From Pseudidiomarina aestuarii (GTDB taxonomy: Bacteria; Pseudomonadota; Gammaproteobacteria; Enterobacterales; Alteromonadaceae): a DNA stretch of 64,000 nt. Position 1 is the stretch's first letter, and every line of letters starts with the position of its first letter. The stretch covers positions 1 through 64,000 of the forward strand of contig PYVG01000003.1 in NCBI GenBank assembly GCA_003030745.1, in the 5' to 3' direction. The translations under genes and the position numbers were made by a program. The notes under the pieces are model-generated. The model saw only the letters and a program-made list of their open reading frames with translations, ran no database searches and was not told where the DNA came from. Positions 18,419 to 28,740 of this stretch are shown here, piece by piece.

Positions 18419-19656
18419 GCGCGCCTCCCTGACCGTGGTGCCACTTTCATGGAGCCAATGCGAACTTCATAGTCCAGTCGCAGCAAAATACCTATGGTGA
18501 TACAGCTAATCAGCAAGCTCGTACCGCCGTAACTAACCAGTGGTAATGTCAGTCCTTTGGTTGGCAGTAAGCCAGCGGCAGCACCAATATTGACCATGGC
18601 CTGAAAGGCGAACCAGACGCCGATGCCATAGGCCATAAAGCCGCCAAACTGGTGCCCACGCTCCAATGCGCGACGACCCAGTTGCATGGTCCGAAATACC
18701 AGTGCGAAAACCAGCACGAGCACCGTCAAAATGCCGACGAAACCGAGTTCCTCACCAACCACAGCCATAATAAAATCGGTATGCGCTTCAGGCAGGTATT
18801 GGAGCTTCTGAATACTGTTGCCCAAACCTTGTCCAAACCAGTCACCGCGCCCGAAGGCCATCAGTGACTGCGTCAATTGATAACCGCTACCAAAGGGGTC
18901 TTGCCAAGGGTCGAGGAACGACACTACACGACGCATCCGGTAAGGTTCAAAGTAGATTAAGAACGTCAGCAACAAGCTGATAGCAATGAAAATGGCGAAG
19001 AATTGCCATAGTCGTGCACCCGCCAAGAACAGCATGGCGACCACAATACTGGTCATGACCACAGCCGAACCGAAGTCAGGTTGCAGCAACAACAGACAGC
19101 CAAAGATGAACAGCACTGCTAAAGGTTTAATAAAGCCGCGCAAGTTCTCTTGCACTTGGTCGTGGCGGCGCGTCAGGTAGCTCGCCACATAAGCAACAAA
19201 GAATAGTTTTGCGAGTTCGGCGGTTTGCAGTGTCAGCGGACCAACTTTGATCCAACGTTTCGCACCGTTTACCTCATGCCCAATAATCAGCACCATCACT
19301 AACATACCAATAGCAATGAGCAACAACACTGCAGAGCCGCGGAACCACACTTGAATAGGCACTTGCACCACTGTTGCTAACAGGCCCATGCCCAGCGCCA
19401 GATACATGCAGTGACGGAAAAAGAAATGAAACGGATTATCGGTTAGTCGCTCAGCCACAGGGAATGAGGCTGAAGTAACCATCACCAGGCCAATGGCCAA
19501 TAACGCCAAGCTCAGCCACAGCAATACACGGTCGTACAGCGGCGCTGATTCAGGTTGCCACCAACGTAGCCAGCGCTGCCACGGTTGGCTGCGTTCGCTG
19601 GTCTGTGTGATACCCAGTTCTAATTGTTGTTCAGCAGTTGATATCGACTTAGTCAT
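18415..19656 (-). CDS. ftsW: Septal peptidoglycan glycosyltransferase FtsW (SEDS)
   Basis: Polymerises lipid II at the septum with FtsI. The 413-aa SEDS protein has about ten membrane helices and conserved segments such as FGSAVVMT, GSGYQLTQSLMAFGRGDWFGQGLGNS, and LPEAHTDFIMAVVGEELGF. The start chosen is ATG 19656 (MTKSISTAEQQLE), overlapping the murD stop by 8 nt. Reading further upstream would only add murD antiframe sequence. The length matches the E. coli protein (414 aa). Confidence 0.97.
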   Translation of the reverse strand: MTKSISTAEQQLELGITQTSERSQPWQRWLRWWQPESAPLYDRVLLWLSLALLAIGLVMVTSASFPVAERLTDNPFHFFFRHCMYLALGMGLLATVVQVPIQVWFRGSAVLLLIAIGMLVMVLIIGHEVNGAKRWIKVGPLTLQTAELAKLFFVAYVASYLTRRHDQVQENLRGFIKPLAVLFIFGCLLLLQPDFGSAVVMTSIVVAMLFLAGARLWQFFAIFIAISLLLTFLIYFEPYRMRRVVSFLDPWQDPFGSGYQLTQSLMAFGRGDWFGQGLGNSIQKLQYLPEAHTDFIMAVVGEELGFVGILTVLVLVFALVFRTMQLGRRALERGHQFGGFMAYGIGVWFAFQAMVNIGAAAGLLPTKGLTLPLVSYGGTSLLISCITIGILLRLDYEVRIGSMKVAPRSGRRA

Positions 19657-21025
19657 AATAAGCCTCCACTGCTTTACGGAATTGCTCACCGCGGTCTTCA
19701 TAGTTGCGGAACATATCGAGGCTTGCGCAAGCTGGTGACAGTAGCACCATAGACCCTGGTATCGCTCGCTGCGCCGCAACACTGACCGCTTCCGGTAAAT
19801 CTTTTACGCGCACATGGGGGCGCTCTTGGGCAAAATTCTGGCTGACTCGATCCGCATCACGACCAAAGGTGATGAGCACATCCACTTGATCAAGTGCACT
19901 GCGAAACGCTTTAAAGTCTGCTCCTTTTGCATCACCACCAGCAAGCAGAATCAGCTTGCCTGAAACCAGACGTCGCACGCCAAAAATAGCCGCTTCAGCA
20001 GCGCCAATATTGGTCGCCTTGGAGTCATTGATCCAAGTGACACCGCCTTGCTCTAATATGGTCTCGCAGCGGTGCGGTAAGCCTTTGAATGATTTGATGG
20101 TCGCGAGCACTTGCTGCGGTTCTACACCTACGGCATACACCAGACCCAGTGCAGCTTGCACATTCATTAAGTTGTGCATACCCGCCAACTGTAATTCAGA
20201 CGCTTTGGCAAGCGCTTGGCCTTTGAATTCAAGGGTGGCATCACCACCATCAACGCCAATTCCAAACAGGTGTGGGCGCTCGGTTTCACTCGCATCTAGA
20301 CCAAATGTGAAATGTTGGCGTGGCGCCATCGACATCGGCTCAGTTGCCGGCTGTTCACGATTCCATACCGCGCAACGCGCATTCTGATAGATGCGTTGTT
20401 TGGCATCCACATAATCGCGGCGGGTGTAATAACGATCCATATGATCGTCGGAAACATTCAGCACCGTAGCCGCTGCCAAGCTGAGATTTTCCATGAGCTC
20501 GAGCTGAAAGCTAGACAGTTCCAGAACATAGATGTCGTAGTCAGCATCATTCGCCACTACATCCAACACCGGCACACCAATATTACCCGCTACCGCTACA
20601 CGTTTGCCGGCTGTCTCTAGCAAGGCTGCGGTTAATCGCGTCACGGTCGACTTGCCGTTCGACCCAGTGATACCAATCACTGGCTTGGTGGCGAGGCGGG
20701 CAAAGATATCAATATCACCAATCAGGGGGATCTCAGCATCGGCGGCCAACTGCAATTCTGGTAAACGCAAATCGACGCCTGGGCTGACGACTAAGACATC
20801 CATCTGCAGCAGTAAAGCCGGATCTAAAGCGCCTAAATGCACTTCGAGACCATCATGCAGCTCAGTCAACGCCTCTAAATTAGACGGTTGCTCACGGGTA
20901 TCGAATACTACTGGCTCAACACCTTGTGCCAATAAATAACGCACCACAGACAACCCGGTCTGGCCGATTCCGACCACACCAATGGTGTCATACTGTGTTA
21001 GCGATTTATTGAGCATAACGGGCAT
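19649..21025 (-). CDS. murD: UDP-MurNAc-L-alanine-D-glutamate ligase MurD
   Basis: Adds D-Glu to UDP-MurNAc-L-Ala. The 458-aa Mur ligase has an N-terminal nucleotide fold (TIGVVGIGQTGLSVVRYL), the P-loop GITGSNGKSTVTRL, the NVSDDHMDRY motif and a C-terminal WINDSKATNIGAAEAA segment. Two close ATGs (21025 and 21016) are possible and neither has a convincing ribosome site. mraY ends 15 nt upstream; ftsW overlaps the end. Confidence 0.97.
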   Translation of the reverse strand: MPVMLNKSLTQYDTIGVVGIGQTGLSVVRYLLAQGVEPVVFDTREQPSNLEALTELHDGLEVHLGALDPALLLQMDVLVVSPGVDLRLPELQLAADAEIPLIGDIDIFARLATKPVIGITGSNGKSTVTRLTAALLETAGKRVAVAGNIGVPVLDVVANDADYDIYVLELSSFQLELMENLSLAAATVLNVSDDHMDRYYTRRDYVDAKQRIYQNARCAVWNREQPATEPMSMAPRQHFTFGLDASETERPHLFGIGVDGGDATLEFKGQALAKASELQLAGMHNLMNVQAALGLVYAVGVEPQQVLATIKSFKGLPHRCETILEQGGVTWINDSKATNIGAAEAAIFGVRRLVSGKLILLAGGDAKGADFKAFRSALDQVDVLITFGRDADRVSQNFAQERPHVRVKDLPEAVSVAAQRAIPGSMVLLSPACASLDMFRNYEDRGEQFRKAVEAYYD

Positions 21026-21040
21026 AATATACGTGCTGCC

Positions 21041-22123
21041 TTATCTCAGTTTCAATGTGGCAAGTCCAATCAGGACAAAGACCAACGACAAGATCCAAAA
21101 CCGCACAATCACGCGCGGCTCTGGCCAACCTTTTAACTCATAGTGATGATGAATGGGGGCCATCCGAAACACGCGTTTCCCGCGCAGTTTGTACGAACCG
21201 ACCTGCAACATCACCGATACTGTCTCCATCACGAACACACCGCCCATGATGAACAAAACAAATTCTTGGCGAACCAACACCGCAATCATGCCGAGCGCTG
21301 CGCCGAGTGCGAGGGAACCTACATCGCCCATGAACACCAACGCTGGATAAGTGTTGAACCAGAGGAAACCGAGTCCGGCACCGCAAATGGCGGTGCAGAC
21401 GATGATTAATTCACCAGCGAGCGGCAAGTGAGGAATATTCAGATACGCAGCAAAATTCACGTTACCGGCGGCATAGGCGAAGATACCGAGAGCCGCGGCA
21501 ACCATGATGGTCGGCACAATGGCGAGTCCATCGAGACCATCGGTCAAGTTGACCGCGTTACTGGTTCCCACCACAACGAAATATGCCAACACTATGTACA
21601 TCAAACCCAGTTGCGGCATGATGTCTTTGAAAAATGGCACGAGTAGTTGTGTTTCTGCACCCACGGTTGCGTTGGCATATAAAAATACCGCAGCAAGAGT
21701 GGCGATGACCGACTGCCAGAAGTACTTCCAGCGCGCAGGGAGACCTTTCGAATTTTTCTGTACGACTTTACGGTAATCATCGATAAAGCCCACCAGACCA
21801 AAGCCGAGCACAACGCCAAGTAACACTTGAACATAGCGATTCGCGAGATCAGCCCAAAGAACGGTTGAGATAACGATGGCGGCAATAATTAACACACCAC
21901 CCATGGTGGGTGTGCCCGCTTTGCTTAAATGCGACTGAGGTCCGTCATCGCGAACCGATTGGCCTATTTGCAGGCGCTGCAACCAGCGAATCAACCCAGG
22001 CCCCATCCATAACGCTATCAATAATGCGGTCAACACGCTCAAAATGGCGCGCATCGTCAAATACGAAAAGACGTTAAAGAATGTCGCGTACTGGGTTAAG
22101 TACTCCGCCAACCACACTAACAT
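21041..22123 (-). CDS. mraY: Phospho-MurNAc-pentapeptide translocase MraY
   Basis: Integral membrane enzyme that transfers phospho-MurNAc-pentapeptide to undecaprenyl phosphate, forming lipid I. Its 360 aa equal the E. coli length. Signature regions include [10 protein letters not shown], the Asp-rich [26 protein letters not shown] and the HHHYELKGW motif, within ten predicted helices. The start overlaps the murF stop by 7 nt. Confidence 0.99.
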   Translation of the reverse strand: MLVWLAEYLTQYATFFNVFSYLTMRAILSVLTALLIALWMGPGLIRWLQRLQIGQSVRDDGPQSHLSKAGTPTMGGVLIIAAIVISTVLWADLANRYVQVLLGVVLGFGLVGFIDDYRKVVQKNSKGLPARWKYFWQSVIATLAAVFLYANATVGAETQLLVPFFKDIMPQLGLMYIVLAYFVVVGTSNAVNLTDGLDGLAIVPTIMVAAALGIFAYAAGNVNFAAYLNIPHLPLAGELIIVCTAICGAGLGFLWFNTYPALVFMGDVGSLALGAALGMIAVLVRQEFVLFIMGGVFVMETVSVMLQVGSYKLRGKRVFRMAPIHHHYELKGWPEPRVIVRFWILSLVFVLIGLATLKLR

Positions 22124-23571
22124 GCGTGTTTTCCTTTTTCGGTGTAGCCGGGTTGCAGTTCGTTCTGGCGCACTGTTAAAGCTTCTATGACACGTTCCAT
22201 ATGCGCACTGCGTGACCCTTTGGCAAGAATCGTCACTGGCACTTTGGCTTGTTGTACGGCTTCAATAACACCTTCAATGAGCGCATCGAACTGGGAGAAG
22301 TGACGTCCACCGCGACCATTGAAAACCTCGCTCGCGCTTTGACTCAGCACCCCGAGCGTAAATAAATTGTCGATGCCCGCTTGAATGGCATAGGCGCCGA
22401 CTTCCTCATGATATTGTCTGGCTTGTGCACCCAACTCGCCCATATCACCAAGAATCATCAACCGAAAGCCTGGGTACGCGGCAAGCGTATCGAGGGCAGC
22501 TTTGACGGAGCCAACATTGGCATTGTAGGTGTCGTCAATGAGGCGCAACTGCGGTGATAAAGTCATCACATTCAGGCGTCCACTGACCGGCGTTAATTGG
22601 TTGAGAGCTGTGGCTGCATCAGCCAGCGCACAACCTACCGCAAGCGCTGCCGCAATGGCTACCAAAGCATTGTCAACGTTGTGTAAACCTGGCAATGACA
22701 GCTGCACTCGAGCGGTCTGTTCGGTCGGTTCCAGTGTCGATAATCCTGCTGGAACATGCGCGGTGAAACTGGCGCAGCCTTGGTCATTCAATTCAACGTC
22801 TGTTGCGGCGATGTGCGGTTGCACATCATCGGACTGGCGGCCGAACGTAAAATGAGTCCGCTCTGCAAGTTCTTGCTGCCAGCATTCGGCAAACTCCGAG
22901 TGAGCCGGAGTTAGTGCAATCCCTGCTGGCCCTAGACCGCGGAAGATCTCCGTTTTGGCACGGAACACACCATGCACCGACCCGAAACCTTCCACATGCG
23001 CCGGCGCAACATTATTGATAATCGCAACATCGGGCATGGTTAGACGTGTAGTGTAAGCAATCTCACCCGGATGATTCGCACCCAATTCAATCACCGCAAA
23101 CTCGTGTTGTGGCTCAAGCCTCAGCAGCGTCAGTGGGCAACCGATGTCATTGTTAAAGTTGCCGCGTGTAGCCAACACATCGCCGCGAGTTTGTAGGATG
23201 GCGGCCAGCATTTCTTTGACTGTGGTTTTTCCACTACTACCGGTAATCGCGATAGTTTTTGGAGCTACTTGTGCCTTCACCGCCGCACCCAGTTGGCCAA
23301 GCGCATGCCGAGTGTTCGGGACAATAATTTGTGGAACTCCACGGCGCGTATCCATGTCTATCGGACGTTCAACCAGAATGGCTGCGGCCCCTTGATCAAT
23401 GGCGTCAGCAATGAAGTCGTGCGCATCAAAATGCGGCCCTTTCAGAGCAATAAATAAACAGCCTGGTGGCAGTGAGCGAGTATCTGTACTCACCCGATTA
23501 ATGGTGCAATGTTCGCCTTGCAGCTCACCACCTACGGCAGCGGCTATCCACTGTAAACTCACTGTAATCAT
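22117..23571 (-). CDS. murF: UDP-MurNAc-tripeptide D-Ala-D-Ala ligase MurF
   Basis: Adds D-Ala-D-Ala to complete the UDP-MurNAc-pentapeptide. The 484-aa protein begins [17 protein letters not shown]; this ATG (23569-23571) overlaps the murE stop as ATGA. An in-frame ATG at 23613 would sit deep inside murE. Motifs: [16 protein letters not shown] (substrate domain), P-loop [23 protein letters not shown] and [15 protein letters not shown]. It is somewhat longer than E. coli MurF (452 aa). Confidence 0.97.
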   Translation of the reverse strand: MITVSLQWIAAAVGGELQGEHCTINRVSTDTRSLPPGCLFIALKGPHFDAHDFIADAIDQGAAAILVERPIDMDTRRGVPQIIVPNTRHALGQLGAAVKAQVAPKTIAITGSSGKTTVKEMLAAILQTRGDVLATRGNFNNDIGCPLTLLRLEPQHEFAVIELGANHPGEIAYTTRLTMPDVAIINNVAPAHVEGFGSVHGVFRAKTEIFRGLGPAGIALTPAHSEFAECWQQELAERTHFTFGRQSDDVQPHIAATDVELNDQGCASFTAHVPAGLSTLEPTEQTARVQLSLPGLHNVDNALVAIAAALAVGCALADAATALNQLTPVSGRLNVMTLSPQLRLIDDTYNANVGSVKAALDTLAAYPGFRLMILGDMGELGAQARQYHEEVGAYAIQAGIDNLFTLGVLSQSASEVFNGRGGRHFSQFDALIEGVIEAVQQAKVPVTILAKGSRSAHMERVIEALTVRQNELQPGYTEKGKHAC

Positions 23572-25049
23572 GAGCGCACCTCGACTGATTGTTGCATCTG
23601 TTCGGCAACCCACGCGCGCTCGTTATAATCGATTCGCTCGCGGCCAATAATTTGATAATCCTCGTGACCTTTCCCAGCCAACAAGACGATGTCTTGCGGT
23701 GCTGCAGCCGCTATAGCAGCAGCGACGGCTTCACGGCGTCCATGTTGAACTTGCACATGCTGACGCTGATGAATGCCTGTCATAATGTCTTGGACGATTT
23801 GCTCAGGCGGTTCCGTGCGTGGGTTGTCATCGGTCACAACCACCTGATCCGCATATTGCGCTGCCACTTGCCCCATTTGCGGGCGTTTACCACGGTCGCG
23901 ATCACCGCCACAGCCAAACACGCACCACAGCTGACTGTCACAGTGTCGACGCAGATTCTGCAGCACTTGCTGAAGTGCATCGGGTGTGTGGGCGTAATCA
24001 ACAATGACTAACGGCCGTTGTGGCGCAGTAAATGTCTCCATCCGCCCAGGAATAGGTTGCAGATCAGCAACGGCTGCTGCAACTTGCGCAAACGGGTATT
24101 TCAGCGCACACAACGTGGTCATCGCTGCGAGTACGTTAAACACGTTAAAGCCACCTAATAAGGGGCTGCTGACCGCAAACTCTTGAACCTCGTCCGTGAC
24201 GCGAATGTGCGCCTTGAACGTGGTGCCAGTTGCGGTGTAATGAATGTCGGTGGCCCAGACGCTGCGTTTGGTATTTTGTGGTGTTGTCGCAAAGCGCCAG
24301 CTATCGGTGCGGTCGGGCAGCCACGCTGCAACCGCACTGTCATCTGCATTGAGCACACTGACCTGCGTATCTAGTTCGGTGAACAAGCGACGTTTCGCAC
24401 CGGCGTAGTTCGCCATGGTGCCGTGATAATCCAAATGATCACGACTGATATTGGTCGCAATACCAGCCGCAAATGAAATGGCCTCAACGCGGCGCTGAAC
24501 TAGCGCGTGGGAAGAGACTTCCATTGCAACATTCACTGCTCCCTCAGCACGCAATGCCGACAGGCGCTGTTGCACCGCAATCGCGTCTGGCGTGGTATGG
24601 GTCTCGGGGACTAAACGACCCGGGAAGCCACTGCCGGTGGTGCCGATAACGCCAGATTTTTCTCCAAGCGCTTCGAGTAATTGCGCCACAATATAGGTCA
24701 CCGATGTTTTGCCATTCGTGCCGGTCACGCCAATGACGCGCATCTGCTGCGCCGGTTGCTGATAGAAACGCGCAGCAATAAAGGACAACTCATTTTTCAG
24801 TTGCGGTACTTCAATCACGATGGCACTACCACGTTGCTCAATACCGTAGCTATCTGATTCAGCCAACACTGCAATAGCGCCTGCATCTAACGCTGCATCA
24901 ATAAATTGGCGACCATCACTTTGATAACCTGGCACCGCAACAAAGACATCACCGCCAGCCACTTGTCGACTGTCTAACTTCAAGCCAGTAACCGGAACCT
25001 CTGGCAACGGTAACGGATAGTTGGGTAACAAATGACTGAGCTTAATCAT
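23568..25049 (-). CDS. murE: UDP-MurNAc-dipeptide:meso-diaminopimelate ligase MurE
   Basis: Adds the third stem-peptide residue. The 493 aa include a DSRQVAGGDVFVAVPG substrate loop, P-loop GVTGTNGKTSVTYI and the DNPR motif (VTDDNPRTE). DNPR marks specificity for meso-diaminopimelate and so a Gram-negative type peptidoglycan. The ATG at 25049 is preceded by the strong Shine-Dalgarno GGGAGGTG and overlaps the ftsI stop by 8 nt. A longer frame to 25109 is not needed. Confidence 0.98.
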   Translation of the reverse strand: MIKLSHLLPNYPLPLPEVPVTGLKLDSRQVAGGDVFVAVPGYQSDGRQFIDAALDAGAIAVLAESDSYGIEQRGSAIVIEVPQLKNELSFIAARFYQQPAQQMRVIGVTGTNGKTSVTYIVAQLLEALGEKSGVIGTTGSGFPGRLVPETHTTPDAIAVQQRLSALRAEGAVNVAMEVSSHALVQRRVEAISFAAGIATNISRDHLDYHGTMANYAGAKRRLFTELDTQVSVLNADDSAVAAWLPDRTDSWRFATTPQNTKRSVWATDIHYTATGTTFKAHIRVTDEVQEFAVSSPLLGGFNVFNVLAAMTTLCALKYPFAQVAAAVADLQPIPGRMETFTAPQRPLVIVDYAHTPDALQQVLQNLRRHCDSQLWCVFGCGGDRDRGKRPQMGQVAAQYADQVVVTDDNPRTEPPEQIVQDIMTGIHQRQHVQVQHGRREAVAAAIAAAAPQDIVLLAGKGHEDYQIIGRERIDYNERAWVAEQMQQSVEVRS

Positions 25050-26814
25050 CTGCACCTCCCGGTAATGCGGAGCCAACAAAGCCAGCCACACGTGGCTGAG
25101 TATCTTCAAGATTATCTGGTGCGATATTCATGATGCGCAGTGCATCACCGACAATTTCGGCAAACACTGGTGCCGATACATCGCCGCCATAGTATTCATC
25201 ACCGCTCGGTTCATTCACGGTCACAACCACTGCAATGCGCGGGTCACTCACGGGTGCAATACCAGCGAACAGCGTGACATATTCGTCACCATAACCACCC
25301 GCAACAGCCTTCCGCGAAGTGCCAGTTTTGCCAGCAACGCGATAGCCACGCACGCGTGCTTCTTTCGCGGAGCCTTTCATGACGACGTTTTCCAGCATGC
25401 TAAGCACGGCTTCCGCGTTCTCGCGGCTAATGACTTGTTCGCCTTCTGGGATACCCTCACGGCGTTGAATGCTCAGTGGACGCTTCACTCCGCCGTTACC
25501 AATAATGGCGTAAGCTTGCGCCAGCTGCAGGGTCGTTACTGACAAGCCGTAACCGAACGACAAGGTGGCGATTTCAAAGTCAGACCAGCGGCGACGGCTC
25601 TGCAAGATACCAAAGCTCTCACCGAGCATCGCGACACCGGTATCGTTGCCCAAACCCAGCGCGGCGTAGGTCGACATCATATTGTCGATGCCAGCTTCGA
25701 GCGCAATGCGCGCGGAGCCCATATTGCTTGAATTTTCCAAGACTTCGCTGACCGTCAGCTCCCCACGATTCTTCGGATCACTAACGCGGCGTCCGCCTAA
25801 GCGCATCCAACCCGGATGGGTATCAATAATGTCATCTTTGCGAATCACTCCAGCCTCAAGCCCAGCCAAAACCGCCAACGGCTTCATCGTAGAACCTGGT
25901 TCATAGGAGTCAGTAATCGCACGATTGCGCAGTTTGTGCGACTGCATATCGTTGCGATTGTTAGGGTTAAAGGACGGGCTGTTGACCATCGCGAGTACTT
26001 CACCTGTTTTCACATCGACAATCACAGCTGATCCGGACGTTGCCTGGTGATAGCGCACGGCTTTTTTTAGTTCGGAGTAAGCGAGTGATTGCAGACGTTG
26101 GTCAATACTCAGTGTGAGTTGTTGTGGTTCTTGAGCAGCGGTGACGCGAATCTCTTCAACAACCCGTCCTTGCGCATCCTTGCGATAAACACGCTCACCG
26201 GGAATGCCAGTGAGTACTTGATCATAAATAGCTTCGAGGCCTTCAATTCCGCGGCCATCAATATCGGTGAAGCCAACCACATGGGCAGCAATTTCACCGA
26301 CGGGATAAAAACGTCGTGATTCGGTCTTCAAATGCACGCCGGGAATGCGCAACTGTTGCACAAAGTCGGCCACGCCGGGGGTGACTTTGCGTTCCAAGTA
26401 GACAAATCGACGTGCGGGGTCTGCGACTTTGCTGATGAGGTCATTCACATCGACGCGGAAGACTTCAGCGAGCGCTAACCAACGCTCACGGTCGGCGAGA
26501 CCATCACCGTCATGAACTTGTTTTGGATCGGCCCAAACCGTCTGCACCGGCACACTGACTGCTAATTCGCGGCCATTGCGATCCACAATAGTACCGCGCT
26601 GCACCAAGGTGGTATCGGCGCGTAATGAACGGCGGTCGCCTTCAAAAATCAGTCGCTCAGGTTCAATGACCTGAATGTAGGCCGCACGAGCAACCAACGA
26701 TGTGAATACCAAGAACAGCATGCCCAGCGCAAAGTAGAAGCGACCATGCGCCAAGTGCGGCTGAATTTTCTTCAACCGTTTGTTCAAACTAGGGCGAGGA
26801 GATTTTATTGCCAT
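25042..26814 (-). CDS. ftsI: Septal transpeptidase FtsI (PBP3)
   Basis: Class B penicillin-binding protein that crosslinks septal peptidoglycan with FtsW. The 590 aa (588 in E. coli) carry one N-terminal membrane anchor (about 26-47), a pedestal/dimerisation domain and a transpeptidase domain. Its active-site Ser308 is in STMK, followed by the SSN motif and K496-T-G-T-S. The start overlaps the ftsL end by 10 nt. Confidence 0.98.
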   Translation of the reverse strand: MAIKSPRPSLNKRLKKIQPHLAHGRFYFALGMLFLVFTSLVARAAYIQVIEPERLIFEGDRRSLRADTTLVQRGTIVDRNGRELAVSVPVQTVWADPKQVHDGDGLADRERWLALAEVFRVDVNDLISKVADPARRFVYLERKVTPGVADFVQQLRIPGVHLKTESRRFYPVGEIAAHVVGFTDIDGRGIEGLEAIYDQVLTGIPGERVYRKDAQGRVVEEIRVTAAQEPQQLTLSIDQRLQSLAYSELKKAVRYHQATSGSAVIVDVKTGEVLAMVNSPSFNPNNRNDMQSHKLRNRAITDSYEPGSTMKPLAVLAGLEAGVIRKDDIIDTHPGWMRLGGRRVSDPKNRGELTVSEVLENSSNMGSARIALEAGIDNMMSTYAALGLGNDTGVAMLGESFGILQSRRRWSDFEIATLSFGYGLSVTTLQLAQAYAIIGNGGVKRPLSIQRREGIPEGEQVISRENAEAVLSMLENVVMKGSAKEARVRGYRVAGKTGTSRKAVAGGYGDEYVTLFAGIAPVSDPRIAVVVTVNEPSGDEYYGGDVSAPVFAEIVGDALRIMNIAPDNLEDTQPRVAGFVGSALPGGADD

Positions 26815-27122
26815 GGTACTAGCACCTCCTGTTCGCCTTCAGGACGCACCATGTCGAGGCGCTGCTCTGCAATGCGTTCAACGCGGCTGTGCTCGGTCAA
26901 CGCCGTCTCTTCAATTTGTAAGTGACGCCATTCGATATCCAGTTGGTCACGCGCCGACAACAGATCATCGCGTTCAATGGTGAGCTGGCGATGCGCATGC
27001 GACACGTAGATCACTGCTAATGCTGAGACGATGACCAATAGAAACAGCAAAACCAGCACAAATTGCTGGCGAAGATCGTCCACTAATACGCTGATAAGGC
27101 CAGGTACGCGACTAGTCGTCAT
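26805..27122 (-). CDS. ftsL: Cell division protein FtsL
   Basis: Small bitopic divisome protein of the FtsQLB complex, which relays activation to FtsWI. The 105-aa product has one transmembrane helix (about 19-40, [20 protein letters not shown]) and a periplasmic coiled coil ([21 protein letters not shown]). Similarity to the family is low, as is usual for FtsL, but size, topology and the position between rsmH (11-nt overlap) and ftsI settle the call. Confidence 0.95.
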   Translation of the reverse strand: MTTSRVPGLISVLVDDLRQQFVLVLLFLLVIVSALAVIYVSHAHRQLTIERDDLLSARDQLDIEWRHLQIEETALTEHSRVERIAEQRLDMVRPEGEQEVLVPWQ

Positions 27123-28059
27123 AAGCTAACCTCGCCGCGATACGCAGAACCGAACTACGGGCTCTTGGATTGGCACTAATTTCTGCAGCGCTGGGCTTGA
27201 TTGCTTTGCCCACCAACCGCAGTGTCCGACCGCGATCAAACTCATCGTCACGCACGGGTAAGCCAGCGGGGATTGGCCGCCCCTGACTTTGCGCTCGCAT
27301 AAAACGTTTGCTGAGGCGATCTTCGAGTGAGTGAAAGCTAATCACAGCTAACCGACCGTCTTCTTTCAATGCTGGAATAGCCGCCGCTAAACCGGCTTCA
27401 ATTTCTTTCAATTCACCATTCACATGAATGCGAATGGCTTGAAAACTGCGCGTTGCCGGATGCTTGTGCTTATCTTTAAATGGTACCGCTTGGTCGATTA
27501 GTTGAGCCAATTGCTTGGTGGTCGTGAACGGCTGTTCCTCGCGTTGCTTCACAATGGCTTGAGCAATGCGCCAGGCAAAGCGTTCTTCGCCATATTCGCG
27601 TAACACAAAAGCGATTTCATCGGCAGTTGCAGTATTCACAAAATCAGCAGCGGTGGGGCCGGTGCTGGTATCCATGCGCATATCGAGTGGGCCTTCACGC
27701 ATGAAGCTAAAACCGCGCTCAGCGTCATCAAGCTGTGGGGATGAGACGCCAAGATCGAATAAAATGCCGTCCAAGCGCCCCTGAAGCTGGTGCGTTTCGA
27801 CAACGTCGGCAAGTTGTGAGAAAGGAGTGTGGATGATGGTAAAGCGTGGATCGTCAACCAATTCCGCTGCGGCTGCTATCGCGGTGGGGTCGCGATCCAG
27901 TGCATAAAGGTGGCCTTGGTCATTTAATTGAGACAAAATCGCCCGTGAATGCCCCCCTCTTCCGAAGGTAGCATCGAGATACAGTCCGTCTGGTCTGATC
28001 GCAAGAGCCTCAATCGACTCCTGTAACAGCACCGAGACATGTTGCGGCGCTTTTGTCAT
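27112..28059 (-). CDS. rsmH: 16S rRNA (cytosine1402-N4)-methyltransferase RsmH
   Basis: S-adenosylmethionine-dependent methylation of C1402 in the ribosomal decoding centre; RsmI, encoded at 31378-32229, modifies the same nucleotide at the 2'-OH. The 315 aa include the MraW/RsmH opening [13 protein letters not shown], the SAM-binding [36 protein letters not shown] and the C-terminal [10 protein letters not shown]. It shares one base with the mraZ stop (TAATG). Confidence 0.98.
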   Translation of the reverse strand: MTKAPQHVSVLLQESIEALAIRPDGLYLDATFGRGGHSRAILSQLNDQGHLYALDRDPTAIAAAAELVDDPRFTIIHTPFSQLADVVETHQLQGRLDGILFDLGVSSPQLDDAERGFSFMREGPLDMRMDTSTGPTAADFVNTATADEIAFVLREYGEERFAWRIAQAIVKQREEQPFTTTKQLAQLIDQAVPFKDKHKHPATRSFQAIRIHVNGELKEIEAGLAAAIPALKEDGRLAVISFHSLEDRLSKRFMRAQSQGRPIPAGLPVRDDEFDRGRTLRLVGKAIKPSAAEISANPRARSSVLRIAARLAYDD

Positions 28060-28517
28060 TATAATGAGAAGTCTTGTAGTCGTTCACTGAGTGCCAAATC
28101 GTCTTGTTGTTCTGCGGCCATATCGGCTGCAACTTGAGTTTGCCATGCTGCGTCAGACCAGAGTTCGAACTTGTTCAATTGACCAACAATCATGATCTTT
28201 TTACTTAAGTCCGCGTGTTGGCGTAGCGTAGGCGCAATCAAAATGCGTCCCGCTTTGTCCATCTGGCAATCTTCAGCATGACCCAGCAATAACCGCTGGA
28301 GACGACGCTCTGCGGGGTTCATGCTAGATAAGGTGGTGAGCTTTTGTTCAATCAGTTGCCACTCGGGCAACGGATACAGCAATAAACAAGGTTGCTTGAT
28401 ATCTATGGTGCAAACCATTTGGCCATCACAGTCTAATAGGAGGCTTTTACGATACTTTGCCGGTATCGCAAGACGCCCCTTCTCATCTAGACTTAATGAT
28501 GCTGCACCACGAAACAT
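28059..28517 (-). CDS. mraZ: Transcriptional repressor MraZ
   Basis: AbrB-like regulator of the dcw cluster that forms multimeric rings. The 152 aa equal the E. coli length. Two SpoVT/AbrB-type repeats are seen: [22 protein letters not shown] near the N-terminus and [20 protein letters not shown] in the second half, each with the DxxGR signature. The ATG at 28517 is chosen; a longer frame to 28553 would run through its own operator. The three MraZ-box repeats and a sigma-70 promoter lie just upstream, so autoregulation is expected. Confidence 0.97.
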   Translation of the reverse strand: MFRGAASLSLDEKGRLAIPAKYRKSLLLDCDGQMVCTIDIKQPCLLLYPLPEWQLIEQKLTTLSSMNPAERRLQRLLLGHAEDCQMDKAGRILIAPTLRQHADLSKKIMIVGQLNKFELWSDAAWQTQVAADMAAEQQDDLALSERLQDFSL

Positions 28518-28526
28518 GATAATTGA

Positions 28527-28551
28527 TCCACTTTTACCCACAAATCCCCAC
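28527..28551 (-). promoter_or_regulatory. MraZ box: three direct repeats
   Basis: On the minus strand GTGGG (28547-28551), GTGGG (28537-28541) and GTGGA (28527-28531) recur with exact 10-bp spacing, between the dcw promoter and the mraZ ATG. This is the arrangement of TGGGN repeats with 5-nt spacers described as the MraZ binding site in enterobacteria and mycoplasmas. The third repeat is imperfect. The predicted effect is repression of the whole cluster by its first product. Confidence 0.88.
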
Positions 28552-28559
28552 AAGGTGAC

Positions 28560-28589
28560 AGTCTAGGTGTCGATCTTTCCTACTGTCAA
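28560..28589 (-). promoter_or_regulatory. dcw cluster promoter Pmra
   Basis: On the minus strand a consensus -35 TTGACA (28584-28589) is followed after 18 bp by TAGACT (28560-28565). Transcription would begin about 28553, placing the MraZ repeats within the first 26 transcribed bases. Confidence 0.8.
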
Positions 28590-28740
28590 GAAAAAAAGTG
28601 GTGTTTGCGACGTGTAGCGGCGCGCTTGGATTGGTGTTTCAGTGAGGCGCTTGAGCACTTGACGAGAAGTTGTATCTACAGGATGATGCGTGAAAGGTCG
28701 CGTAAACTCATAACAAAGATAATAAGCAACGCCCTACACC

